Under the pieces are notes generated by a model. The model saw only the letters and a list, made by a program, of their open reading frames with translations. It had not been told where the DNA came from and ran no database searches. A program made the translations under genes and the position numbers. This document shows positions 10,104-19,967 of a DNA stretch of 64,000 nucleotides, in pieces. Within the stretch, counting starts at the first letter, position 1. Every line of letters starts with the position of its first letter. Source of the DNA: Xenorhabdus ehlersii (GTDB lineage Bacteria > Pseudomonadota > Gammaproteobacteria > Enterobacterales > Enterobacteriaceae); NCBI RefSeq assembly GCF_003610465.1, contig NZ_RAQI01000006.1, forward strand, positions 62,001 through 126,000, read 5' to 3'.

Positions 10104-10338
10104 AATATTGTTTTTCCTTTGCAATACACGCAACTATAGTTTTTTAAAAGCGTTAAAAGACTATGAATTTTGCTAAAAATAACAATAGGAATAAACTCTA
10201 ATATTTATGATTATGTGAATGCGGTAACATTTTTAAAAAATAATCAAATCATAAGTAAAATAATTTAGTTTAAATTATTTTAACAAAATGGCTTTTCGTT
10301 TATTTAAATGAGTTCTTAAAATGCCAGCTCATTTTCTC

Positions 10339-10440
10339 TTACCGACGACGCCCGTTGTCGAGACAACATTGTTCCCATTGAGGAAGGAAAAAACGGCAAA
10401 AATCATCGATATCACAGAAAATTTCAACTAATTTATCCAT
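10339..10440 (-). pseudogene. IS982-family transposase fragment (N-terminus)
   Basis: A 33-codon frame starts at ATG 10440 with a good AGGAG ribosome site (GGAGCAGGTT just upstream). It reads MDKLVEIFCDIDDFCRFF and then LPQWEQCC, typical of the N-terminus of IS982-type transposases, which are normally about 290 residues. It stops at 10339, and no further transposase sequence follows in any frame. The upstream stretch to about 10540 may be the left end of the same insertion sequence. The rest of the loiP-hmp gap (10134-10548) is AT-rich and holds nothing else I can support. Confidence 0.6.
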
Positions 10441-10548
10441 AACCTGCTCCTTTTTAGGTCGGTATTTTATTGGTCTAACATACTGATCTTGGAACAGGCT
10501 TTTGGTTCAATTTCTTATCCAGAATTCGGGTGTATTAGGTAAACCGTA

Positions 10549-11739
10549 CTAAATGACTTTATGTGGGCCAAAACATTCATAATGGATATGTTGCTCATCA
10601 ATGCCCATTGCCAGCAATTGTTTGGCGATATGTTGCATGAAAGCCACTGGTCCACAGAAATAGAATTGCATTCCTTCTGCCGTTATTGCTTTCTCCACGA
10701 GGGATAGATCCATAAGCCCAGTATGTTGGTAATGTATGCCTTTCTGATCTACGTCCCTAGGTTCACGATACCAAACTTGTGAATACAAATTAGGCATAGA
10801 TTGGGAAATTTCATTTACCTTATTTGCAAAAGCATGATGGCCGCCATGCTCTGCGGCATGGAACCAATTTACTGAGCCAACGTGATTATGGTTATGCAGG
10901 TGTTGCAGCATACTCATCATCGGAGTCAAACCAACTCCAGCAGAAACCAGCGTGACTGGCGTATCAGATTGCACATCAAGGAAGAAATCACCGTGTGGTG
11001 CTGCCAGCATCACAATATCCCCTTCCTGTACCTTATCGTGCAGGTGGTTTGAAATTTTGCCCTGAGGTTCACGCTTGACGGCAATTTGGTAACGGGTTCC
11101 GTTTGGTGCGGCGGTCAGCGAATATTGGCGGATTTCACGGTTTTCAAGTGCTGGATCTTCTATATAGATCGCCAAATATTGCCCTGGCTTGTAATCCATG
11201 ACCTTGCCACCATCAACAGGCACAAACTCAAAGCTAGTGATGACATCACTTTGTGGTTGTTTTCGGCTAACACGAAACTGACGTAGATGACGCCAACCAC
11301 CTTCCAGGGATTCACCGCTGTGATAAATTTCCTCTTCTCGATTGATAAAGACATTAGCTAATACGTTGTAGGCTTTTCCCCAGGCATTAAGAACTTCGTC
11401 ACCAGGATGAAACATTTCATCAATCGTTGCCAGTAGGTGCTTACCTACAATTTGATAATGCTCAGGTTGGATACTGAGGCTGGCATGTTTATGGGCGATT
11501 TTTTCTACGGCAGGTAAGAGTGCTGACAGATTATCGATATTGCCAGCATAAGCGCAAAGGGCATTGAAAAGCGCTTCACGTTGATCACCGTTGATCTGGT
11601 GACTCATGTTAAAAATATCTTTTAATTCAGGATTATGCTTGAACATACGTTCGTAAAAATGCGCAGTGAGATTAGGACCTGTAGAAACAATTAATGGAAT
11701 GGTCGATTTTATGGTTGCGATAACCTGACTGTCTAGCAT
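10549..11739 (-). CDS. hmp: Flavohaemoglobin, nitric oxide dioxygenase
   Basis: Hmp oxidises NO to nitrate with O2 and NADPH and protects the cell from nitrosative stress, for instance from insect or host immune NO. It has 396 residues, identical to the E. coli length. An N-terminal globin domain (about 1-138) is followed by FAD- and NAD-binding domains, with RQYSLT (FAD), GVGLTPMM (NAD) and the C-terminal ECFGPHK. The start at 11739 has AGGAG 6 bases upstream; the in-frame ATG 24 bases further upstream is less likely. A near-perfect NsrR operator lies 42 bases upstream. Confidence 0.96.
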   Translation of the reverse strand: MLDSQVIATIKSTIPLIVSTGPNLTAHFYERMFKHNPELKDIFNMSHQINGDQREALFNALCAYAGNIDNLSALLPAVEKIAHKHASLSIQPEHYQIVGKHLLATIDEMFHPGDEVLNAWGKAYNVLANVFINREEEIYHSGESLEGGWRHLRQFRVSRKQPQSDVITSFEFVPVDGGKVMDYKPGQYLAIYIEDPALENREIRQYSLTAAPNGTRYQIAVKREPQGKISNHLHDKVQEGDIVMLAAPHGDFFLDVQSDTPVTLVSAGVGLTPMMSMLQHLHNHNHVGSVNWFHAAEHGGHHAFANKVNEISQSMPNLYSQVWYREPRDVDQKGIHYQHTGLMDLSLVEKAITAEGMQFYFCGPVAFMQHIAKQLLAMGIDEQHIHYECFGPHKVI

Positions 11740-11780
11740 GGGGATCTCCTGAATTTTTCTCACATAATGCTGGAATCTAT

Positions 11781-11803
11781 AAGTTGTATTTTAAATGCAA
11801 CTT
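11781..11803 (-). promoter_or_regulatory. NsrR operator of hmp
   Basis: Two 11-base half-sites, AAGTTGTATTT and AAATGCAACTT, flank one central T. This is the 11-1-11 architecture of NsrR sites (half-site consensus near AAGATGYTTTT). It predicts NO-inducible hmp expression through loss of repression by the Fe-S protein NsrR. Confidence 0.8.
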
Positions 11804-11832
11804 ATAGAGTTTGGGAATATATCAAATTGAAA

Positions 11833-11848
11833 AAAGATAATTATCTTT
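11833..11848. promoter_or_regulatory. 16-bp perfect palindrome in the hmp-glyA divergent region
   Basis: AAAGATAATTATCTTT is a perfect palindrome between the NsrR operator and the glyA PurR operator. It partly resembles a Fur box, and hmp is Fur-controlled in some enterobacteria. The regulator is not identifiable from sequence alone. Confidence 0.4.
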
Positions 11849-11975
11849 CCTTAAATCAAAAAAATAGAATTTTAATTACCATGAATCGCGACCAGGATCA
11901 CAAATATCAGTAATAAATCCGTAATCATTAGCGAAACAGTAGGTTATTTAGCTTCTAATGGGCTGCCAAGGTGTA

Positions 11976-11991
11976 ATGCAAACGTTTGCGT
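11976..11991 (+). promoter_or_regulatory. PurR operator of glyA
   Basis: ATGCAAACGTTTGCGT is a near-perfect palindrome matching the PurR consensus ACGCAAACGTTTTCGT. glyA is a known PurR target because serine hydroxymethyltransferase supplies one-carbon units for purines. It lies about 107 bases before the glyA start. Confidence 0.8.
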
Positions 11992-12098
11992 AATTTATTT
12001 TGTCAAGACTATCTCATTCGATAAAAAGAGTTTACACTGTGTGCCATTCTGGCCCTCAGGGGTATTTTTTAGAGATGTAGCTGAGTCAGGAGAACCAA

Positions 12099-13352
12099 AT
12101 GTTAAAGCGTGAAATGAATATTGCGAATTACGATCCCGAACTGTGGCAAGCGATGGAACAGGAAGTTTGTCGTCAAGAAGAACACATTGAATTGATTGCT
12201 TCTGAAAACTACACCAGCCCAAGAGTAATGCAGGCACAAGGCTCTCAGCTTACTAACAAGTATGCGGAAGGTTATCCGGGTAAACGTTACTACGGTGGCT
12301 GTGAGTATGTCGATGTAGTTGAACAGCTTGCGATTGACCGCGCAAAAGCGCTGTTTGGTGCAGATTATGCTAATGTCCAGCCACACTCTGGTTCTCAGGC
12401 AAATGCTGCGGTGTATATGACGCTGCTAAAACCCGGCGATACAGTTTTAGGGATGAATCTGGCGCACGGTGGCCATCTGACTCACGGCTCTCCAGTTAAC
12501 TTCTCTGGTAAACTTTATAACATCGTACCCTATGGTATTGATGAAAAAGGTAAGATCGATTACAACGATATTCGCATCCAGGCGCAAAAACATCAGCCTA
12601 AAATGATCATTGGTGGCTTCTCTGCTTATTCTGGCGTTGTTGATTGGGCGAAGATGCGTGAAATTGCGGATGAAATTGGTGCTTATCTGTTCGTTGACAT
12701 GGCTCACGTAGCGGGTCTGGTTGCAGCAGGGGTTTATCCAAACCCAGTTCCTCATGCACACGTTGTGACAACAACAACGCACAAAACATTGGCTGGCCCA
12801 CGTGGTGGCCTGATTTTGGCGAAGGGCGGCGATGAAGAATTTTACAAGAAACTGAATTCTTCTGTTTTCCCTGGTTCTCAGGGCGGCCCGTTGATGCACG
12901 TTATTGCCGGTAAGGCAGTTGCATTGAAAGAAGCGATGGAGCCTGAATTCAAAGCCTACCAACATCAAGTTGCTAAGAACGCAAAAGTAATGGTAGAAGT
13001 ATTCCTGCAACGCGGTTACAAAGTGGTTTCTGGGGAAACTGAAAACCATTTGTTCTTGCTGGATCTGGTGGACAAAGACATTACGGGTAAAGATGCTGAT
13101 GCGGCCTTGGGGCGTGCCAATATCACTGTTAACAAAAATAGCGTACCTAATGATCCACGCAGCCCATTCGTCACCTCTGGTGTCCGTATCGGAACGCCTG
13201 CAATTACCCGCCGTGGCTTCAAGGAAACAGAATCCCGTGAACTGGCTGGTTGGATGTGTGATGTGCTGGATAACATCAATGATGAAGCAACCATTGAAAG
13301 TGTTAAGCAAAAGGTATTGGATATCTGCGCAAAATATCCGGTTTACGCATAA
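12099..13352 (+). CDS. glyA: Serine hydroxymethyltransferase
   Basis: GlyA interconverts serine and glycine with transfer of a one-carbon unit to tetrahydrofolate, using pyridoxal phosphate. It has 417 residues, the same length as E. coli GlyA and very similar throughout. The PLP lysine is in [14 protein letters not shown] at about 229. The folate and substrate contacts include GSQANAAVY and the C-terminal [15 protein letters not shown] clear AGGAG precedes the ATG. It is divergent from hmp and under a PurR operator. A hairpin terminator follows. Confidence 0.97.
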   Translation: MLKREMNIANYDPELWQAMEQEVCRQEEHIELIASENYTSPRVMQAQGSQLTNKYAEGYPGKRYYGGCEYVDVVEQLAIDRAKALFGADYANVQPHSGSQANAAVYMTLLKPGDTVLGMNLAHGGHLTHGSPVNFSGKLYNIVPYGIDEKGKIDYNDIRIQAQKHQPKMIIGGFSAYSGVVDWAKMREIADEIGAYLFVDMAHVAGLVAAGVYPNPVPHAHVVTTTTHKTLAGPRGGLILAKGGDEEFYKKLNSSVFPGSQGGPLMHVIAGKAVALKEAMEPEFKAYQHQVAKNAKVMVEVFLQRGYKVVSGETENHLFLLDLVDKDITGKDADAALGRANITVNKNSVPNDPRSPFVTSGVRIGTPAITRRGFKETESRELAGWMCDVLDNINDEATIESVKQKVLDICAKYPVYA

Positions 13353-13378
13353 TTTAAATAAAATGTAGTATCAGTAAT

Positions 13379-13417
13379 AAGCCCGACTCATAACGTAAGT
13401 TTTGAGCGGGTTTTTTG
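13379..13417 (+). terminator. Terminator of glyA
   Basis: AAGCCCGACTCA pairs with TGAG-CGGGTTT across a loop at about 13391-13402. The run TTTTTT follows directly, to 13416. Confidence 0.85.
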
Positions 13418-13439
13418 TATCAAAAACGGGGGCATTTGG

Positions 13440-14669
13440 ATGGTTGTTCCATCGACATTTTGGTTGAGCTTGGGCTATTTCACCTATTTTTTCTCTTACG
13501 GCATATTCTTGCCTTTTTGGTCTGTCTGGTTAAAAGGTGAAGGTATTGATGCCTCAATGATAGGGATATTGCTAGGTGTTGGAATGGTAGCTCGCTTTGT
13601 CGGCAGTCTGGTTATCTCTCCTACGGTAAAAGACCCCGCTAAATTAATTAAAGCATTACGTCTCCTCTCATTGTTGGCATTGCTTTTTACCATTGGCTTT
13701 GTATTCGACAGCCATTGGGCATGGCTTTTCTTTATCATGATTGGTTTCAACTTATTCTTCTCACCACTCGTTCCCTTATCAGATGCTTTGGCAGGAACAT
13801 GGCAAAAGCAGTTTACGTTTGATTATGGCAAGGTAAGGGTTTGGGGTTCGATTGCATTTGTTATTAGTTCTTCATTGGCGGGCATATTGATGTCTGCCAA
13901 TGGGATAAATTTCTCAATCAGCAGCCTGAATTTTGGCTGGAATATATCGTTTGACAGTTTAAATCATTGGATCGGTCGCGAGTTATTTGGCACACACCAT
14001 ATCATTCTTGCTTTTTTGTTATTCAGTGTTACAGCCATGTCATTGGCAATGATGTTGAAACCTTCCATCATGCCGGCAGGTAAGATTAAAGCCGCCAATA
14101 TCAATGCCGTTTCTTTTAAAGAACTCTTATCCGAAAAATCAGTGTGGCAGTTTTTACTCTGTGTAACTTTATTGCAGGCTGCTCATGCGGGGTATTACAG
14201 TTTTGGCTCCATTTATTGGGCGCAAGCGGGTTATTCCTCATCAACCATTGGTTATCTCTGGTCTTTGGGCGTGGTGGCGGAAGTTGTTATCTTTACTTTT
14301 AGCAAGCAATTATTCCGCCGTTGGAGCGCCCGTAATCTGCTGTTATTGTCAGGAATTTGTGGTGTTGTTCGCTGGGGGCTCATGGGAATCTCGACCGAAT
14401 TATCGGTGTTGATTATTATTCAAATCCTGCATTGTGGTACTTTTACAGTCTGCCATTTGGCTGCGATGCGTTTTATTGGCGCCAGAAAAGAAAACGAAAT
14501 CATCCGGTTGCAGGCGACTTACTCTGCTGTAGCAATGGGGGGCGGTATTGCCGTCATGAGTATGATTGCTGGTTTCATGTATGAACAGATAGGAAATGGT
14601 ATATTTTGGGTGATGGCACTGGTTGTGTTGCCTGCCCTGTTCCTGAGACCAAAAGTTGAAGCCCATTGA
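13440..14669 (+). CDS. hcaT: Major facilitator family transporter, HcaT-like
   Basis: This is a 12-helix inner-membrane transporter of the nucleoside:H+ symporter-like branch of the MFS. E. coli HcaT is a putative 3-phenylpropionate permease, but the substrate here is unproved. The N-terminus (SLGYFTYFFSYGIFLPFWSV) and VRLQATYSAVAMGG-type motifs match HcaT, and it lies between glyA and suhB as expected. It has 409 residues against 379 in E. coli. The difference is an extra stretch of about 30 residues around 158-188 between membrane segments. It converges on suhB with a shared terminator. Confidence 0.85.
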   Translation: MVVPSTFWLSLGYFTYFFSYGIFLPFWSVWLKGEGIDASMIGILLGVGMVARFVGSLVISPTVKDPAKLIKALRLLSLLALLFTIGFVFDSHWAWLFFIMIGFNLFFSPLVPLSDALAGTWQKQFTFDYGKVRVWGSIAFVISSSLAGILMSANGINFSISSLNFGWNISFDSLNHWIGRELFGTHHIILAFLLFSVTAMSLAMMLKPSIMPAGKIKAANINAVSFKELLSEKSVWQFLLCVTLLQAAHAGYYSFGSIYWAQAGYSSSTIGYLWSLGVVAEVVIFTFSKQLFRRWSARNLLLLSGICGVVRWGLMGISTELSVLIIIQILHCGTFTVCHLAAMRFIGARKENEIIRLQATYSAVAMGGGIAVMSMIAGFMYEQIGNGIFWVMALVVLPALFLRPKVEAH

Positions 14670-14699
14670 CTCTCGCGCTAATTAAAAACGAAGGTAAGA

Positions 14700-14732
14700 A
14701 AAAAGGGCACCTGATGATAGGTACCCTAAAAA
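14700..14732. terminator. Bidirectional terminator between hcaT and suhB
   Basis: GGG-C-ACCT (14705-14712) pairs with AGGT-A-CCC (14719-14726) with one mismatch. A-rich DNA lies on the left and an AAAAA stretch on the right, giving T runs for suhB on the minus strand. Confidence 0.65.
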
Positions 14733-14770
14733 CAACATTGCTCAAATTATATTTATTTAATAATAACAAA

Positions 14771-15574
14771 TTAACGTTTCAATGCTTCAGTCAATTCTTC
14801 ACGCATTTCAGACAGAATGTCTTTAACGATACGTGGGCTACCTGCAACGATATTGCCGGAGTTGACATAGTTATGGCCACCAACGAAATCAGAAACAATA
14901 CAACCTGATTCACGTACCAACAACTCTCCGCCCAAGAAATCCCATGGCTTCAGGCCAATTTCGAAGAAACCATCTACCCGTCCGGCAGCGACATACGCCA
15001 TATCCAGTGCTGCAGAACCAGTGCGCCGGAAATCTGCACAGCGCTCAAATAATTTACCCAGTACATTCATGTAAGGGATAGTGTGTTGTTTGGCTTTGAA
15101 TGGGAAACCCGTTGCAATGATCGTTCCATCCAGATCGCGAGCATTAGTACCACGCAGGCGATAGCCGTTCAATTGAGCGCCTTGCCCACGAGTTGCAGTG
15201 AACAGCTCATTGCGCATTGGATCATAAACTACGGATACTTCTGTGCGGCCTTTAATACGCACAGCGATGGAAACAGCAAAATGGGGAAGACGTTTAATAA
15301 AGTTGGTTGTGCCATCCAGTGGATCGATAACCCATTGGAAATCATCCTCTTCTCCTATGTGATCACCACTTTCTTCGGTGATAATCGTATGTTTAGGGTA
15401 AGATTTACGGATGATGTCAATGATCAGCTTTTCTGCTCCACGATCAACATTGGTAACGAAATCATTACTGCCTTTTTGGCTTGCTTCAACAGCATCAGGA
15501 GTTTCGTAGCTTTTGGCAATGTAGTTGCCGGCCTTACGCGCAGCGCGTATAGCGATGTTTAGCATCGGATGCAT
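14771..15574 (-). CDS. suhB: Inositol-1-monophosphatase family protein SuhB
   Basis: SuhB is a Mg2+-dependent inositol monophosphatase that in E. coli also joins the rRNA antitermination complex with Nus factors. It has 267 residues, the E. coli length. The metal-binding motifs are ITEESGD near residue 65-70, WVIDPLDGTTNF near 81-92, and the C-terminal KPWDFLGGELLVRE. It is divergent from trmJ with a 125-base promoter region between them. Confidence 0.95.
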   Translation of the reverse strand: MHPMLNIAIRAARKAGNYIAKSYETPDAVEASQKGSNDFVTNVDRGAEKLIIDIIRKSYPKHTIITEESGDHIGEEDDFQWVIDPLDGTTNFIKRLPHFAVSIAVRIKGRTEVSVVYDPMRNELFTATRGQGAQLNGYRLRGTNARDLDGTIIATGFPFKAKQHTIPYMNVLGKLFERCADFRRTGSAALDMAYVAAGRVDGFFEIGLKPWDFLGGELLVRESGCIVSDFVGGHNYVNSGNIVAGSPRIVKDILSEMREELTEALKR

Positions 15575-15699
15575 GGGGTATCTTCCACCAGAATTTTAAA
15601 GAACGGGAAATAAATTGGCGCGCATTATAGCAGTAGTTCGTCAAAATGACTAATGCTGTGTTAAGATATTCGGCTCTTATACTGAATTTAAAAGCCGTC

Positions 15700-16434
15700 A
15701 TGTTAGAGAATATCCGCATTATTCTGGTAGAAACCTCCCATACGGGGAACATGGGATCAACCGCCAGGGCCATGAAAACAATGGGATTGACCAACCTGTA
15801 TCTGGTGAATCCGCTTGTTCAACCTGACTCTCACGCTATCGCACTTTCAGCCGGTGCAAGTGATGTTATCGGCAATGCAACGATTGTGAATTCGTTGGAT
15901 GAGGCATTGGCTGGGTGTGAGTTAGTCATTGGCACCAGTGCCCGTTCCCGAACCCTATCCTGGCCGATGGTTGAGCCACGTGAATGTGGTGAACGCTGTG
16001 TCGAAACCGCCAGTCACTCTCCCGTTGCTATTGTCTTTGGCCGTGAACGTGTTGGCTTGACTAACGAAGAGTTGCAAAAGTGTAATTATCACCTTTATAT
16101 CCCAACTAACCCGGAATATGGTTCGTTGAATTTGGCGATGGCGGTTCAGCTGGTTAGCTATGAAATTCGCATGGCATACCTTGCGGCTCAAGAGCAATTA
16201 GAAGAAGCAACGTCTCCAGAGCACGAAGTAGAGTATCCACCTGTCGAAGATATGGAGCGTTTTTATCAGCACCTTGAACAGATATTGAAAAAGTCTGGGT
16301 TCATTCGCAAAGCGCATCCGGGCCAGATAATGAACAAATTAAGACGTCTTTATACTCGTGCACGGCCAGAAACCCAAGAGCTGAATATCCTGCGTGGTAT
16401 ACTGACTTCCATGGAGAAGTGGGATAAAAAATAA
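15700..16434 (+). CDS. trmJ: tRNA (cytidine/uridine-2'-O-)-methyltransferase TrmJ
   Basis: TrmJ is a SPOUT methyltransferase that 2'-O-methylates position 32 of several tRNAs. It has 244 residues with the start at 15700 ([20 protein letters not shown]), which aligns with E. coli TrmJ. An in-frame ATG 54 bases upstream would add residues not found in the family. The knotted SAM-binding region shows [14 protein letters not shown] and SLNLAMAVQ. It precedes iscR as usual. Confidence 0.94.
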   Translation: MLENIRIILVETSHTGNMGSTARAMKTMGLTNLYLVNPLVQPDSHAIALSAGASDVIGNATIVNSLDEALAGCELVIGTSARSRTLSWPMVEPRECGERCVETASHSPVAIVFGRERVGLTNEELQKCNYHLYIPTNPEYGSLNLAMAVQLVSYEIRMAYLAAQEQLEEATSPEHEVEYPPVEDMERFYQHLEQILKKSGFIRKAHPGQIMNKLRRLYTRARPETQELNILRGILTSMEKWDKK

Positions 16435-16600
16435 ATTGATGCAGTTAAAAAATGTACAGTTAAAACTGTAGCAGAAAGTAACAGGAAGCAGCCGATAGGA
16501 AATACAGTGTAACGGGACAAAATATGTAACTGGATAATAGCGGAAAGCAGTTGGGAAAGCTGTGGGATAGGCACGTGAAAAAGTGAAAGGGCGTCAAATA

Positions 16601-16625
16601 ATAGTTGAGTAAATTACTCGGTTAA
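16601..16625 (+). promoter_or_regulatory. IscR type 1 site, distal
   Basis: The 25-base site begins ATAGTTGAGTAAAT and continues TACTCGGTTAA. It fits the [2Fe-2S]-IscR type 1 pattern (ATA..YGACT....AGTC..TAT). It abuts a second site without a gap, as at E. coli PiscR. Confidence 0.8.
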
Positions 16626-16650
16626 ATAGTTGACTAAAATACTCAGGAAT
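16626..16650 (+). promoter_or_regulatory. IscR type 1 site, proximal
   Basis: The 25-base site begins ATAGTTGACTAAAA and continues TACTCAGGAAT. It is very close to the consensus and to the E. coli iscR site. With the distal copy it predicts autorepression of the isc operon when Fe-S clusters are plentiful. Confidence 0.85.
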
Positions 16651-16689
16651 GCCACAATTTTACCCATATTTCACCACGGAGTTTTTGTT

Positions 16690-17190
16690 ATGAGACTGAC
16701 ATCAAAAGGACGTTATGCGGTAACAGCTATGTTAGATGTGGCATTGCATTCACAAGAAGGGCCGGTGCCGTTAGCCGATATTTCTGAACGTCAGGGTATT
16801 TCCCTTTCCTATCTTGAGCAGTTGTTTTCCCGCCTGCGTAAAAATGGTCTGGTTTCTAGCGTCCGTGGTCCAGGTGGCGGCTATTTATTGGGCAGAGATG
16901 CCGGTAAAATTTTCGTTGCCGAAGTGATTTCAGCCGTTGATGAATCTGTAGATGCCACTCGTTGTCAGGGCCGAGAAGGTTGTCAAGGCGGCGATCGGTG
17001 TTTGACTCATGCCTTGTGGCGTGACCTAAGTGATCGTATCACCAGTTTCCTGAGTAGCATCAGTTTAGAAGAATTAGTAAATAACCAAGAAGTATTGGAT
17101 GTTGCTGATCGTCAAGACGGCGATAAGCGCCGTACCCCTGGCCCTAACGGCAGACTTCAAGAGACGATTAACGTTAATCTGCGTGCGTAA
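16690..17190 (+). CDS. iscR: Fe-S cluster-responsive regulator IscR
   Basis: IscR is an Rrf2-family winged-helix regulator that represses the isc operon in its [2Fe-2S] form. It has 166 residues. The cluster ligands Cys92, Cys98, Cys104 and His107 are all present ([15 protein letters not shown]). The start at 16690 follows GGAG at 16678-16681; an in-frame ATG 60 bases upstream would lie in the operator region and is rejected. It heads iscRSUA-hscBA-fdx-iscX. Confidence 0.97.
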   Translation: MRLTSKGRYAVTAMLDVALHSQEGPVPLADISERQGISLSYLEQLFSRLRKNGLVSSVRGPGGGYLLGRDAGKIFVAEVISAVDESVDATRCQGREGCQGGDRCLTHALWRDLSDRITSFLSSISLEELVNNQEVLDVADRQDGDKRRTPGPNGRLQETINVNLRA

Positions 17191-17252
17191 CTTGCGGCAA
17201 ATACTTGTGTGGCAATGAAAGTATTAAAAGTGTCTTACGGAGCATGTGAGCA

Positions 17253-18467
17253 ATGAAATTACCCATTTATTTGGACTATTCAGCAACAACACCAGTCGAT
17301 CCACGTGTTGCTGAAAAGATGATGAACTATTTGACTATTGACGGAGTCTTCGGTAACCCAGCTTCCCGTTCACACCGTTTTGGTTGGCAGGCTGAAGAAG
17401 CGGTTGATATTGCACGCAATCAAATTGCTGACTTAGTTGGTGCGGATCCACGTGAAATCGTGTTCACTTCAGGTGCGACAGAATCAGATAACCTGGCAAT
17501 TAAAGGTGCTGCAAAATTTTATCAGAAGAAAGGCAAGCACATTATCACCAGCAAAACTGAGCATAAAGCGGTTTTAGATACTTGTCGTCAGCTGGAGCGC
17601 GAAGGTTTTGAGATCACGTATCTGGCGCCAATGAACAACGGCCTGATTGATCTGAAAGAGTTGGAAGCGACCATGCGTGAAGACACCATTCTGGTTTCCA
17701 TCATGCATGTCAATAACGAAATTGGTATTGTTCAGGATATCATGACCATTGGTGAATTATGCCGCAGTCGTGGCATTATTTTCCATGTTGATGCCACCCA
17801 AAGTGTTGGTAAATTGCCTGTTGATCTCAGCCTGCTAAAAGTTGATCTGATGTCCTTTTCTGCCCATAAACTTTATGGCCCGATGGGAATTGGTGCACTG
17901 TATGTTCGCCGTAAGCCTCGCGTACGTATTGAAGCCCAACAGCATGGTGGTGGTCATGAACGCGGTATGCGTTCAGGTACATTGCCTGTTCACCAGATTG
18001 TTGGCATGGGTGAAGCTTACCGTATCGCGAAAGAAGAGCTGGAATCAGAGGCAGAACGTCTGCGTGGTTTGCGTCTGCGTTTGTGGAACGGTATCAAAGA
18101 TATTGAAGAAGTTTACCTGAATGGTGATTTGGAACAGGGAGCGCCACACATTCTGAATGTCAGCTTCAACTATGTTGAAGGTGAATCATTGATGATGTCA
18201 TTGAAAGATCTGGCAGTGTCTTCTGGCTCGGCATGTACTTCAGCGAGTCTGGAGCCTTCTTATGTCCTGCGCGCATTGGGCATGAATGATGAACTGGCGC
18301 ACAGTTCTATTCGTTTCTCTTTGGGACGTTTTACCACAGAAGAAGAAATAGACTATGCAATCAAGTTGATTCACAACGCGATTGGCCACTTGCGTGATCT
18401 TTCTCCATTGTGGGAAATGTTCAAGCAGGGTGTGGATATTAGCACCATCGAATGGTCTCATCATTAA
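17253..18467 (+). CDS. iscS: Cysteine desulfurase IscS
   Basis: IscS is a PLP-dependent desulfurase that takes sulfur from cysteine for Fe-S clusters, thiouridine in tRNA and other thio-cofactors. It has 404 residues. The PLP lysine is Lys206 in [10 protein letters not shown]. The active-site Cys328, which carries the persulfide, is in [15 protein letters not shown]. It lies 62 bases after iscR and 24 bases before iscU. Confidence 0.97.
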   Translation: MKLPIYLDYSATTPVDPRVAEKMMNYLTIDGVFGNPASRSHRFGWQAEEAVDIARNQIADLVGADPREIVFTSGATESDNLAIKGAAKFYQKKGKHIITSKTEHKAVLDTCRQLEREGFEITYLAPMNNGLIDLKELEATMREDTILVSIMHVNNEIGIVQDIMTIGELCRSRGIIFHVDATQSVGKLPVDLSLLKVDLMSFSAHKLYGPMGIGALYVRRKPRVRIEAQQHGGGHERGMRSGTLPVHQIVGMGEAYRIAKEELESEAERLRGLRLRLWNGIKDIEEVYLNGDLEQGAPHILNVSFNYVEGESLMMSLKDLAVSSGSACTSASLEPSYVLRALGMNDELAHSSIRFSLGRFTTEEEIDYAIKLIHNAIGHLRDLSPLWEMFKQGVDISTIEWSHH

Positions 18468-18491
18468 TCAGACGGTTTCAGGAGTAACGAC

Positions 18492-18878
18492 ATGGCTTAC
18501 AGCGACAAAGTAATTGATCACTATGAAAACCCACGTAATGTTGGTTCATTCGATAACGAAGATCCAACAGTGGGTAGTGGCATGGTAGGGGCACCCGCTT
18601 GCGGTGACGTCATGCGGCTGCAAATCAAAGTCAATGATGAAGGTATCATTGAAGACGCACGTTTCAAAACCTATGGCTGCGGCTCAGCAATTGCATCCAG
18701 TTCTTTGGTAACAGAATGGATGAAAGGTAAATCGTTGGAACAGGCTGAGGCAATTAAAAACACTCATATTGCTGAAGAGTTAGAACTGCCACCAGTGAAA
18801 ATCCATTGTTCTATTTTGGCAGAAGATGCTATCAAAGCGGCTATTGCTGATTACAAGAGCAAGCGCCAGGCCAAATAA
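18492..18878 (+). CDS. iscU: Fe-S cluster scaffold IscU
   Basis: IscU is the scaffold on which [2Fe-2S] clusters are built before transfer to apoproteins. It has 128 residues. The ligands Cys37, Cys63 and Cys106 are present, and the HscA-binding LPPVK motif lies at 99-103 just before Cys106. Confidence 0.97.
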   Translation: MAYSDKVIDHYENPRNVGSFDNEDPTVGSGMVGAPACGDVMRLQIKVNDEGIIEDARFKTYGCGSAIASSSLVTEWMKGKSLEQAEAIKNTHIAEELELPPVKIHCSILAEDAIKAAIADYKSKRQAK

Positions 18879-18956
18879 CTTTTTCACAAAAAGAAAATAA
18901 TTCTGGTGGATATTGCAGCAATATCCACCTTTACTGGTTTTAAAGTGAGGTGTTGT

Positions 18957-19280
18957 ATGTCAATTTCCCTGACGGAAAGTGCAGCCCAACGTATTTTGGC
19001 TTTTCTTACCAATCGAGGAAAAGGTGTCGGGTTGCGCTTGGGAGTGAGAACATCCGGCTGCTCTGGTATGGCATATGTGATTGAATTTGCTGATGCAATA
19101 AATGAAGAAGATCAGATTTTTGAAGATAAGGGCGTGAAAGTCATCGTTGATGGTAAAAGCATCATTTATCTTGATGGTACTGAGTTGGATTTCGTTAAAG
19201 AAGGTCTGAATGAAGGCTTTAAATTCAACAACCCCAATGTTTCCAGCGAATGCGGCTGTGGAGAAAGTTTCCACGTTTAA
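18957..19280 (+). CDS. iscA: Fe-S carrier protein IscA
   Basis: IscA is an A-type carrier that passes Fe-S clusters to targets. It has 107 residues from ATG 18957, the E. coli length, with the three conserved cysteines Cys35, Cys99 and Cys101 ([17 protein letters not shown]). An ATG 51 bases upstream in frame would add non-family residues and is not used. Confidence 0.96.
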   Translation: MSISLTESAAQRILAFLTNRGKGVGLRLGVRTSGCSGMAYVIEFADAINEEDQIFEDKGVKVIVDGKSIIYLDGTELDFVKEGLNEGFKFNNPNVSSECGCGESFHV

Positions 19281-19322
19281 CCCCATTTTTTGACCCGCAT
19301 TTTGCGAAACTAAGAGTAACTT

Positions 19323-19844
19323 ATGGACTATTTTACTTTGTTTGGGTTGCCGGCACGTTATGCGATTGATCGTGAACAGTTGGCGACTCGTTATCAGGAA
19401 TTGCAACGCCAGTTTCATCCTGATCGTTTTGCCAACCAGCCAGAACGTGAAAAAACGCTGGCACTCCAACAAGCTGCTACCATCAATGATGGTTATCAGA
19501 CCCTAAAACATCCCCTGAAACGCGCAGAATATATGCTGTCTCAGCAAGGATTTGATCTGTCCAATGAGCAGCACACGATGCAGGATACGGCTTTTTTGAT
19601 GCAGCAGTTGGAATTGCGTGAAGAGCTTGATGCCATTGAACATCGCGTAGATTCAGAAACAGCCTTGAACGAGTTTTCCTCTCGCTTGCATAAAATGATT
19701 AAAACACGTAGTGAGCAGATGGAACAGCAACTCAATGCTGCCGAATGGTCAATTGCAGCCGATACAGTCCGTAAATTACGCTTTCTGGATAAATTGCAAC
19801 AGCAGGTTGAACAACTGGAAGAGCGGTTGTTGGATGATTTTTAG
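19323..19844 (+). CDS. hscB: J-domain co-chaperone HscB
   Basis: HscB delivers IscU to HscA and stimulates its ATPase. It has 173 residues. The J-domain HPD motif is at 32-34 (QFHPDRF). The C-terminal part is the coiled three-helix IscU-binding domain, with [22 protein letters not shown] at its end. The downstream gap to hscA is unusually long and repetitive. Confidence 0.96.
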   Translation: MDYFTLFGLPARYAIDREQLATRYQELQRQFHPDRFANQPEREKTLALQQAATINDGYQTLKHPLKRAEYMLSQQGFDLSNEQHTMQDTAFLMQQLELREELDAIEHRVDSETALNEFSSRLHKMIKTRSEQMEQQLNAAEWSIAADTVRKLRFLDKLQQQVEQLEERLLDDF

Positions 19845-19925
19845 CGGACTTTTGACTGATTTTTAGCTGAATCGTATTGTTTAGAATGATTTTTGGCTGA
19901 ATGAATTTCAGTTGAATAAATTTCG

Positions 19926-19957
19926 GCTGATATAGATTTATGCTGATATAGATTTAT
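19926..19957 (+). repeat. Tandem 16-bp repeat in the hscB-hscA spacer
   Basis: GCTGATATAGATTTAT occurs twice back to back (19926-19941 and 19942-19957), directly before the hscA ribosome site. The preceding 70 bases carry looser copies of TTTT(A/G)GCTGAAT near 19861, 19893 and 19905. The spacer is 123 bases, whereas these genes are nearly adjacent in E. coli. Confidence 0.8.
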
Positions 19958-19967
19958 AGGGGCACAT

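Noticed and set aside
12447..13310. A 287-codon minus-strand frame inside glyA
   Set aside because: It is an antisense shadow of a highly conserved gene; it is rich in His, Cys and Asn with no recognisable motif or ribosome site.
16455..16470. Palindrome TACAGTTAAAACTGTA after trmJ
   Set aside because: It is short, not followed by a T run, and not a recognisable operator; too weak to call a terminator.
18960..19472. A 170-codon minus-strand frame across iscA and hscB
   Set aside because: It is antisense to two well-supported genes and spans their junction; no family features.
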